19,991 nucleotides of DNA, from assembly GCA_003451595.1 (NCBI GenBank), contig DMDA01000016.1, positions 11,852 through 31,842 on the forward strand. The letters are read 5' to 3'. The notes beneath the pieces were generated by a model that saw only the letters and a list, made by a program, of their open reading frames with translations, had not been told where the DNA came from and made no database searches. Below, one piece after another: positions 1-7,700 of the stretch. The DNA is from Chloroflexota bacterium. Its GTDB lineage: Bacteria > Chloroflexota > Anaerolineae > Caldilineales > Caldilineaceae. Position 1 is the stretch's first letter. Each line of letters opens with the position of its first letter. A program made the translations under genes and the position numbers.

Positions 1-43
1 CTGCTCCTCACAGGCAGCACAGTAGAGATATTGTTGCACCTCC

Positions 44-1048
44 TCAAAATGATGCTTTGGGCTGTATCTGCACCACTGCTGCAGCCCAGGTCATCCCCGC
101 GCCAAAGGAAACGAGTAGCAGTGTGTCGGTCAGCTTGATGCGTCCGCACTCGATGTTTTCTGCTAGCGCCAGCGGGATCGACGCCGCCGACGTATTGGCG
201 TAACGATCGATGTTGATGATGAAGCGTTCCAGCGGCAACCCCATGTCCTTTGCCGCCGCCTGGATGATGCGCAGATTGGCTTGATGGGGAATGATCCAAT
301 CGATGTCCGCCATCGTTTTGCCCGCCATTGCCAATGCCTTTGCGCTGGCCGGCGCAAAGATGCGTGTGGCAAACTTGAAGACCTCGCGACCATTCATTTG
401 CAAGTAGTGGCTGCCTTCGTGGAGTACATCGACACTAAAGGGGCGCGCCGAACCGCCTGATGGCATGATAATGTGCTGATAGTTGCTGCCATCTGAACCA
501 AGCTGGTAGCCTTGCACGCCACACACCGCCTCCGTTGCCTGCACCACGACGGCGCCGGCTGCATCACCAAAGAGCACACTGGTCGAACGATCTTCCCAAT
601 CCACGAAGCGGCTCAGCAGCTCGACGCCCACGACCAAGATGTTGCGGTATGCGCCGGTGGCAATGAACTGCTCCGCCGTCACCAGGGCGTAGACAAAACC
701 GGTGCAGCCGGTGACGATGGTCATTGCCGGCGTGTTGTGCGCCCCTAGCGCCGCCTGCACCATGCTCGACACCGGCGGTGTGAAGTAGTCGGGCGACGAG
801 GTCGCAATCAGGATCAGGTCGAGCGCAGTTGCAGGCAGATTGGCCTTTGCCAGCGCCGACCAGCTTGCCTTGACCGCCATCGTGGAAGTAGTCTCATCCG
901 GGCCGGCGACATGTCGCTGATGAATGCCGGTGCGCTGGATGATCCATTCGTGGCTGGTGTCGAGGGTGGCTTCGAGTTCGTGATTGGTGATGATGCGCGG
1001 TGGAGCATAAGCGCCCCATCCGGTGATTTTCCCGAAGAATTTTGGCAT
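44..1048 (-). CDS. 3-oxoacyl-ACP synthase III (FabH-type) family protein
   Basis: This 334-residue protein belongs to the thiolase-fold KAS III family, which condenses an acyl-CoA primer with malonyl-ACP to start fatty-acid or related chains in the cytoplasm. The triad is visible: Cys115 in TGCTGFVYAL, His255 in WIIPHQANLR and Asn285 in YANTSAAS. The N-terminal DTSHEWIIQRTGI segment (about 31-42) and the C-terminal VSFGAGMTWAA glycine loop are also typical, and the length matches the family. The residues around the nucleophile (TGCTGF) differ a little from the common AACSGF. No other fab gene lies nearby, so a specialised role (unusual primer or secondary lipid) is possible; the substrate cannot be read from the sequence. 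The gene diverges from the kinase-like gene at 1242 across a 193-bp gap. The start is the ATG beginning MPKFFGKITGWG, where the family's first beta strand starts. Confidence 0.9.
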   Translation of the reverse strand: MPKFFGKITGWGAYAPPRIITNHELEATLDTSHEWIIQRTGIHQRHVAGPDETTSTMAVKASWSALAKANLPATALDLILIATSSPDYFTPPVSSMVQAALGAHNTPAMTIVTGCTGFVYALVTAEQFIATGAYRNILVVGVELLSRFVDWEDRSTSVLFGDAAGAVVVQATEAVCGVQGYQLGSDGSNYQHIIMPSGGSARPFSVDVLHEGSHYLQMNGREVFKFATRIFAPASAKALAMAGKTMADIDWIIPHQANLRIIQAAAKDMGLPLERFIINIDRYANTSAASIPLALAENIECGRIKLTDTLLLVSFGAGMTWAAAVVQIQPKASF

Positions 1049-1241
1049 AATCGTTTCTCGCTGCCATAGCAGAGGTGGACATCGCCCTGTGAAAATGGCG
1101 ACAGCAGAAGTTGGCCCCTTGCACGACCGTTATCGGAAGTTGCAATTCCATTGTCTCCCACTGAACGATGTTATGCTGGAATGCTGATTTCCGGTACGAT
1201 ACTACAAGTCTCGTTTTTCCTCATCTTCAAGGTGGCTGCAT

Positions 1242-2318
1242 ATGCAGAATGTCGATCAAGCGGCGCCGGTGCGTCTGGGTGAAGAGTTGGATAGCGCGAA
1301 ACTGGCGCATTATCTGCTGACAAACCTGCCGGGCGCCACCGGCCCGTTGGCTGTGGCGCAATTTCCTGGCGGTTTTTCCAATCTTACCTATCTGCTGCGG
1401 TTGGGTTCACAAGAATTGGTGTTGCGCAGGCCGCCCTTTGGCGCCGCCATCAAATCGGCGCACGATATGGGGCGCGAATACCGCGTGCTGCGCGCCCTGC
1501 ACAGCGTCTATCCCAAAGTCCCACGCCCGCTGCTCTACTGTGACGATCTGACGGTAATTGGTGCACCTTTCTATGTCATGGCGCGACTGCACGGCGTCAT
1601 TCTGCGTGGGCAGGCGCCAGCAGCGCTTGGCCTGACGCCGCCATTGATGGCAGCCATCGGCCGCGCAGCTATCGACAACCTGGCTCACATCCATGCCATT
1701 GATTATGCTGCCGCCGGGTTGGGCGACTTGGGTCGCCCGCAAGGCTATGTCGCCCGCCAGATTGACGGTTGGATCAAGCGCTACCGCGCCGCCCAAACCG
1801 ACGATTTGGCGACGATCGAGGCGCTGATTCATTGGTTGACGACGCATCAGCCTGCAGAGTCTGGCGTTGCGCTGATCCACAATGACTACAAGTTCGACAA
1901 CCTGATGCTGAATCCACAAGATTTGACCGAGATCATCGCCGTGCTGGATTGGGAAATGTGCACCATCGGCGACCCATTGCTCGACCTGGGCACGACGCTT
2001 GGCTACTGGATTGAACCGGGCGACCCGCCGGCGCTGCAAGCCATGCTAGGCCTGACCGCTGCACCGGGCAACCTCACCCGACAGGCGGTGGTGGAGCGTT
2101 ACGCTTCCGCCAGCGGGCGCGCTGTGGGCGAGCCGCTCTTCTACTATCTCTACGGCGTCTTTAAGATCGCTGTCATCGTGCAGCAGATTTACGCCCGCTA
2201 CCGTCGCGGCGCCACTCAGGATGCGCGTTTTGCCGGGCTGGGCGCAGTCATCAACGCATGCGGTCGCCTGGGCGCCGCCGCTGTGGAGCAGGGGCGGATC
2301 AGTAGGCTGAAGCTGTAG
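1242..2318 (+). CDS. Aminoglycoside phosphotransferase (APH) family kinase-like protein
   Basis: This 358-residue protein has the APH/choline-kinase fold. Visible elements are a glycine-rich loop PGGFSNLTYLL (about 42-52), the catalytic loop HNDYKFDN (213-220, with Asp215 as likely catalytic base) and the Mg-binding DWEM (Asp236), followed by GDPLLDLG. The wording of these motifs matches the branch found as a separate protein or as the N-terminal domain of ACAD10/11-type acyl-CoA dehydrogenases, rather than drug-resistance enzymes. A role in phosphorylating a hydroxylated acyl substrate is known for ACAD10/11; assigning it here is inference. No dehydrogenase neighbour is present. The ATG at 1242 has AGGTGG a few bases upstream as a ribosome-binding site. 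A weak -10-like TACGAT at 1195-1200 is the only promoter hint. Confidence 0.85.
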   Translation: MQNVDQAAPVRLGEELDSAKLAHYLLTNLPGATGPLAVAQFPGGFSNLTYLLRLGSQELVLRRPPFGAAIKSAHDMGREYRVLRALHSVYPKVPRPLLYCDDLTVIGAPFYVMARLHGVILRGQAPAALGLTPPLMAAIGRAAIDNLAHIHAIDYAAAGLGDLGRPQGYVARQIDGWIKRYRAAQTDDLATIEALIHWLTTHQPAESGVALIHNDYKFDNLMLNPQDLTEIIAVLDWEMCTIGDPLLDLGTTLGYWIEPGDPPALQAMLGLTAAPGNLTRQAVVERYASASGRAVGEPLFYYLYGVFKIAVIVQQIYARYRRGATQDARFAGLGAVINACGRLGAAAVEQGRISRLKL

Positions 2319-2355
2319 CGACGCCGCTGTTGCCCGCCTGGACTTCACCCAATCT

Positions 2356-2384
2356 TTGGGCAGGCTTTCAGGCACAGCTATAAT
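2356..2384 (+). promoter_or_regulatory. Predicted sigma-70-type promoter before the DUF423-amylase gene run
   Basis: TTGGGC (2356-2361) and a perfect TATAAT (2379-2384) are separated by exactly 17 bp. The predicted start site lies near 2391, giving a leader of about 55 nt to the ATG at 2446. No other equally good promoter was seen before 9222, so it could serve all five genes that follow. It rests on sequence match only. Confidence 0.6.
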
Positions 2385-2445
2385 ACGCAAACGCTGTGAA
2401 TCGCGAAGGCGTTAAACCAATCTCACAATCACTCAATCTCATGCT

Positions 2446-2817
2446 ATGGAACGCACTTTCTTCATCATCGCATCTCTGCTCGGCAGTCTATCCGTTGCGC
2501 TCGGTGCATTTGGCGCGCACGCCCTGCGCGGGCGCATCGAGGACAGTCTGCTCGCCAACTACCAGACCGGCGTCAACTACATGTTCTATCATGTGCTGGC
2601 GCTCTTTGCTGTCGCCTGGGCAATGAGCAAGTGGCCCGCCAGCAGTCTGCCACTCTGGGCAGGCTGGCTCTTCATCATTGGCGTTGTCTTCTTTTCGGGC
2701 AGTCTTTTTGTGATGGCCTTCACTGGCCTGCGTTGGCTGGGAGCGATCACGCCGATCGGCGGCGTCGCCTTTATCGTCGGCTGGCTGTTGCTGGCGCTCA
2801 CAGCCTGGCGCAACTGA
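2446..2817 (+). CDS. DUF423 family small membrane protein
   Basis: This 123-residue protein is almost entirely hydrophobic, with four predicted membrane helices (roughly 4-24, 46-62, 68-90 and 97-118). The N-terminal pattern LGSLSVALGAFGAHAL followed by YQTGVNYMFYHVLAL is diagnostic of DUF423 (YgdD-like) inner-membrane proteins, and the length is normal for the family. The molecular function of DUF423 is unknown. It is the first gene of a co-directional run with gaps of 27-54 bp through the amylase, behind the TATAAT promoter at 2379. No clear Shine-Dalgarno sequence precedes the ATG, but the start agrees with the family N-terminus (MERTF...). Confidence 0.9.
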   Translation: MERTFFIIASLLGSLSVALGAFGAHALRGRIEDSLLANYQTGVNYMFYHVLALFAVAWAMSKWPASSLPLWAGWLFIIGVVFFSGSLFVMAFTGLRWLGAITPIGGVAFIVGWLLLALTAWRN

Positions 2818-2871
2818 GGAGAAACAGCACGATTTCCAACCCATCCCCGCTTCCTGAGTTCGAGTGAGGAA

Positions 2872-3162
2872 ATGATGCAGTTATCCGAATTTCAAGCATC
2901 GCTCAGCCAGCCCACTCCGCCGGCCGGCCTCAGCCCGGCGCTGCAGGCGCTCTGGTATGCCGCCAAAGGCGACTGGGAGCGCGCCCACGAGATTACGCAG
3001 CCGGGCGGCTCGGCGCTTGACTGGGTGCACGCCTATTTGCACCGCGTCGAGGGCGATCTGGGCAACGCCGCCTACTGGTATCGCCGCGCCGGCAAGCCCG
3101 TCGCCACCGGTGCGCTGGATGCCGAGTGGGCGGAATTGGCGACCGCGTTGCTGGCAAACTGA
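2872..3162 (+). CDS. Conserved small protein of unknown function
   Basis: This 96-residue soluble protein has a composition and pattern (ALQALWYAAKGDWERAHE, then WVHAYLHRVEGDLGNAAYWYRRAGKP) that resembles small uncharacterised proteins I recall from several bacterial phyla. No named domain can be assigned. The alternating aromatic and small residues in paired helices suggest a TPR- or SEL1-like helical hairpin fold; this is inference. GAGGA sits just upstream of two consecutive ATG codons (2872 and 2875), and either could be the start. It lies 54 bp after the DUF423 gene and 48 bp before the amidase, so it is probably co-transcribed with them. The context gives no clear job. Confidence 0.8.
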   Translation: MMQLSEFQASLSQPTPPAGLSPALQALWYAAKGDWERAHEITQPGGSALDWVHAYLHRVEGDLGNAAYWYRRAGKPVATGALDAEWAELATALLAN

Positions 3163-3210
3163 GTTGCGCCCCAAGCCGAGATTGACGCCGCACACCTGGA
3201 AGGAGCGAGT

Positions 3211-4725
3211 ATGCTGCCTTTTCCTGAATATGAACAGTACGACGCCCTCGGCCTGGCCGAACTGGTGCGCACTCGCCAAATCTCACCCCTGGAACTGGTC
3301 GAGGCTGCCATTGCTCGCGTCGAAGCGCGTAACCCGCAGATCAACGCTGTCATCCATCCGATGTTCAACCAGGCGCGCCAGGCGGCGCAAGGCAGCCTGC
3401 CCGATGGCCCGTTGCGCGGTGTGCCCTTTCTGGTCAAAGACCTGTTGGCGATGGTGGCCGGCGCGCCGATGGCGTCCGGCACGCGGTTGCTGAAACACTG
3501 GGCGCCGTCAGTCGATAGCGAACTGGTGCGACGCTGGAAGGCCGCCGGTCTGATTGTGCTCGGCAAGACCAACACCCCGGAGTTCGGCTTGCAGCCCTAC
3601 ACCGAACCAGCGCTCTTCGGTCCAACGCGCAATCCCTATGATCTCACACGCACGGCGGGCGGCTCCAGCGGCGGGTCGGGCGCGGCGGTGGCGGCGCGCC
3701 TGACGCCGATCGCTAGCGGCGGCGACGGCGGGGGGTCGATCCGTGTGCCCTCTTCTGTGAACGGCGTCTTTGGCCTCAAGCCGACGCGAGGGCGCATGCC
3801 GACCGGACCGGCCTACTGGGAACTGTGGGAAGGGTGCGCAGTTGAGCACGTGCTTACACGCTCTGTGCGCGATAGCGCAGCGCTGCTCGATGCCACCGCT
3901 GGCGCTGATGCTGGCGCACCCTATGCCGCGCCGCCGCAGAGCCGCCCCTTTCTTGCCGAAGTGGGCAGCGATCCTGGCCGTCTGCGCATCGCCTTCACCA
4001 CGCGCGCCCTCATTGGCGTCGATGATCCGCCGCCTGCTCCAGAGGTGGTGCACGGTGTGGAAGCAACAATTGGGCTGCTGCGCGCGCTGGGACACGAGAT
4101 TGTCGAAGCCGCGCCGCAGTATGATTATGGCGAACTGGCGATGGCGTTTTTGACGATGATTGCGGGGCAAACGCGCAACGACATTCGTGACGCGGCCGCA
4201 TTGGTCGGCAAGCGTCCGACGCGCAGCGACTTCGAGCTGTTGACCTGGGTCATTGGCTTGCTGGGCAATGCCTTCACTGCCGCCGACTATGTGCACGCCA
4301 CACGTATCTTTGGCATGACCGCCCGCGCCATCGGCGCCTTCTTCACCGAGTACGATGTACTGCTCACGCCAACGTTGCCAACACCACCGGTCACCATCGG
4401 CGCCTTGCAGCCTACGCCTGCAGAGCAGCGTCTGCTCAGGGCAATCGCCACGTTGCGCGCAGGCAAGCTCCTCACTGCCCTCGATCTGGTGCGCCCAATT
4501 GCACTCAAAACGTTCAGCTATGTCCGCTATCTGACGCCCTTCAACATCACCGGGCAGCCGGCGATGTCGGTTCCTCTCTACTGGACAGAGAGTGGACTAC
4601 CTGTTGGGATGCACTTCGTTGGCCGTTTTGGCGACGAGGCGACCCTGTTCCGCCTGGCCGCGCAACTGGAGCAGGCGCAACCCTGGGCGGCGCGGATGCC
4701 GGCATTGGCGTCAGCACGGGAATAA
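3211..4725 (+). CDS. Amidase-signature family hydrolase
   Basis: This 504-residue enzyme shows the Ser-cisSer-Lys triad of the amidase-signature family, which hydrolyses carboxylic amides in the cytoplasm. Lys76 is in VPFLVKDL, Ser152 is the cis-Ser in GGSSGGSGAAVA, and Ser176 is the nucleophile in DGGGSIRVPSS, 24 residues after the cis-Ser as in the family. FGLKPTRGRMPTGP follows, as usual. There is no signal peptide. The closest textual resemblance is to stand-alone amidases (6-aminohexanoate-cyclic-dimer hydrolase or NylA-like, FAAH-like) rather than GatA, since no gatB or gatC is nearby; the substrate is unknown. AAGGAG precedes the ATG at good spacing. The amylase gene follows after 27 bp, so the two are probably co-transcribed, although no shared pathway is obvious. 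Confidence 0.9.
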   Translation: MLPFPEYEQYDALGLAELVRTRQISPLELVEAAIARVEARNPQINAVIHPMFNQARQAAQGSLPDGPLRGVPFLVKDLLAMVAGAPMASGTRLLKHWAPSVDSELVRRWKAAGLIVLGKTNTPEFGLQPYTEPALFGPTRNPYDLTRTAGGSSGGSGAAVAARLTPIASGGDGGGSIRVPSSVNGVFGLKPTRGRMPTGPAYWELWEGCAVEHVLTRSVRDSAALLDATAGADAGAPYAAPPQSRPFLAEVGSDPGRLRIAFTTRALIGVDDPPPAPEVVHGVEATIGLLRALGHEIVEAAPQYDYGELAMAFLTMIAGQTRNDIRDAAALVGKRPTRSDFELLTWVIGLLGNAFTAADYVHATRIFGMTARAIGAFFTEYDVLLTPTLPTPPVTIGALQPTPAEQRLLRAIATLRAGKLLTALDLVRPIALKTFSYVRYLTPFNITGQPAMSVPLYWTESGLPVGMHFVGRFGDEATLFRLAAQLEQAQPWAARMPALASARE

Positions 4726-4752
4726 AGCACCCCCTGACCGAAAGGAGTCACC

Positions 4753-7700
4753 ATGCACTTGCTCAGCAACTTGCCCCGTATCCTCTTTAGCTTCATCCTG
4801 ATAGCTGCGTTACTGTTGCCGGCGGCCCCGCCTGTCCTGGCGCAAGACACCGCCACCATTCATTATCATCGTCCTGATGGCGCCTACGAAGGCTGGGGAC
4901 TGCATGTGTGGGGCGCCGCTGCACAGGAGACGCTGTGGACGGCGCCGTTGGCGCCTGCAGGTAGCGACGATTTCGGCGTCTTGTGGGAAGTGCCCTTGCG
5001 CGCTGACGCTGATGAGCTGGGGTTCATTATCCACAACGGCGACGCCAAAGACCCTGGTCCAGATCAGTTTCTCAAGTTGGCGATGGGCCGGGAGGTGTGG
5101 ATTGTTTCTGGCTCACCGCAGGTCTATTTACAGCCAGTGGATCCCGATCACTTGCCCACCGCCTCGCCGCCGGCGCCGGAGCCAGGCGCATCGCCGCGCA
5201 CAGTTTCCTTCCCCGGTAATTACGCGTCCCTCCTGCGCGGCGCGGATTGGGAGCCGGCTGATCCCACGGTGCAGGGCAACGATCCCGATGGCGATGGGGT
5301 ATGGACGCTCACTGTCACCCTGCCCGGCGGTGACTACGAGTTCAAGGTTGCCATCGACGGGACGTGGGCAGAGAATTACGGAGCAAACGGTCAGCCGGAT
5401 GGCCCGAATATTGCCTTCACGGCGCCAGACGACGGCGGTGACGTCACGTTCTCCTACGACCGCACTCACGGGGAAATCAGCGTCAGCATTGACGCACCAG
5501 GAGGCCCCGTGCCTGCACCGCAAACCTTCACAGGCGACGGCGTGATCTACCGGCCAGCGCTGCGCCACGATAGCCGCAGCGACCTCTATCGCACGCCCTT
5601 TGGCGCGCAGCCAACCAACACCGACGTGACTTTGCGGCTGCGCACTGCCGCCAACGATGTCGAACAGGTGACGCTCTTGTGGGGCAAAGTTAGTGATGGC
5701 GTCATCCGCTATACACCGCTGCAAACTGTCGCTGCTGATGAGCGTTACACGTGGTGGGAGACAACCATCAACACAGGCAGTGCGCTTGACGTGCTAACCT
5801 ACGGCTTCAGCGTGAGCGATGGCGATGGCGTCGTCTATGTCGCCGACGATGATCGCCGCGATGGCGGGATCGGTCAGAGCTACAATGAGCTGCCCTCTGG
5901 CGATTTGGGCTGGAACATCTACGTCTACGATCCGACCTTCGACGCGCCGGAATGGGCGAAAAACGCCACGATCTACCAGATTTTTCCGGATCGCTTCCGC
6001 GACGGCGACCCTGCCAATAACCCCACCACCACAGATTGGTTCTATCCAGAAGAGTGCGACGGCTTGGCGCGACCGGTGTCGCCGTGGAACACCATCGTGC
6101 CCGACCCGGAACCGAATGACCCTGGGCGCAATCCGTGGGCGGGCACATATGGCTGCACTTTTTATGGTGGTGATCTGCGGGGTGTGCAACAGGAATTAGA
6201 TTATCTCCAGGAATTAGGCGTGACGACGATCTACTTCAACCCGATCTTCGATTCGCCCTCCAACCACAAGTACGATGGTCGCAACTACCGCCAGGTCGAT
6301 GACAACCTGGCTATAGCGGGCGATTTCGACGCCAGCAATGAGTTGTTTCAGAGCTTCGCCGCCGAGGTTGCCGCACGTGGAATGAACTTGATCCTGGATG
6401 GCGTCCCGAACCATTCCTCCAGCGACAGCCCCTTTTTCGACAAGTATGCACGCCATGACACCGAGGGCGCATGCGAGAGCGAGGAAAGCCCCTATCGCAG
6501 CTGGTACTTCTTCGATCCGGCGCGTCCGGCAGGGACAGGTGCGTGTGCAGGTGACGTCAACTATCGCGGTTGGTTCAACGTGGCGACGCTGCCGCAGCTC
6601 GACACCGGCAACGAAGCGGTCATCGACAACTGGCTGGGCGAGGAAGGCATCGCGTTGAAGTGGCTGGAGACGCCGGGCGTCGCAGGCTGGCGCATCGACG
6701 TCGTGCCGGATGTGGTGAACATCAATCCGCATTTCTTCGAGCTGATGCGTCAGGCGGTCAAGGCAGCGCATCCGGACGCCTTGCTGATCTCCGAGACGTG
6801 GCCGGAGGATCAGGCGCGACTGCGCGTGCTGGGCGACGAATTCGACTCAACGATGAACTATCGCTTCCGGCTGGCTGTGCTCGGCTTCTTGCGCGACAGC
6901 GCCTTCGACGACAACGACGGCAGCGTAGCCCCACTGACCGCCACCGAGTTCGAGGCTGCACTGCGCGCCCTGCAGGAGGATTATCCGCCCGCAGCCTTTG
7001 CCACAGCAATGAACCTGCTCTCTTCGCATGATGTCAACCGCGCCGTGCGCGTGCTTGATCATGACGGCATCGACTTTGCTGCGCAGGCGCCCGTCAACGA
7101 CTTTGTCGATGGTCGCTCCCGGCTGGCGCTGGCGGCGGTGCTGCAATTTACGCTGCCTGGCGCCCCGACGATTTACTACGGCGACGAGGTGGGGCTGGTC
7201 GGCTTTGGCAGCGATGGCCCGCGCGACGATCCCTACAATCGCCAACCCTATCCCTGGCCTGATGCTGAGGGCTACGACGATCTGCCTGCGTGGCGCCAAC
7301 AAGACACGACGCTGCTCGCCCACTATCAGCGGCTTGGCCAATTGCGCCAGCAATACAGCTTCCTGCGCACCGGCGCCTGGGACACGCTGCTGCTCGATGA
7401 CGCCGGGTTGATCGTCTATGGGCGCAAGGACGCCAGCGGCGCCGCCATCATTGCCGTCAACCGCAGCGACCAGGAGCGGGCGGTCAGCTTTGACGCGTCG
7501 GGCTATCTACCCTGGGACGCCACATTGACAGACCCCTTCGGTGACGCAACACTGACGGTGGGTGCTCTGGGTAATGTCGCTTTCACCGTGCCTGCGATGG
7601 GCTATCAACTGTGGGTGACTGAGGAAGATGTCGACTTTACCACGCCCACCATGCCGGAGATCGTTGCCGTTGCTGAGGGCAACGGCAATGTTACGCTCAC

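Noticed and set aside
1..39. Possible start of a further minus-strand gene after the FabH-type gene (GTG at 37-39 behind GAGGAGG, product beginning with a CxxC pair).
   Set aside because: Only 13 codons are visible and the GTG lies too close to the GAGGAGG; too little to call a gene.
1407..2039. A 210-codon minus-strand frame opposite the APH-like gene.
   Set aside because: Shadow of a real gene, with no recognisable motif and no ribosome-binding context.
2396..2626. A 76-codon frame starting with GTG just 11 bases after the TATAAT at 2379.
   Set aside because: It overlaps the DUF423 gene in another frame, and its Ser/Arg/Cys-rich product looks like an out-of-frame reading. The DUF423 product is clearly family-like.
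3508..4296. A 262-codon open frame on the minus strand inside the amidase gene.
   Set aside because: It is fully antisense to an intact, motif-bearing amidase, and its His/Arg/Gln-rich product shows no domain; long antisense frames are expected in GC-rich genes.
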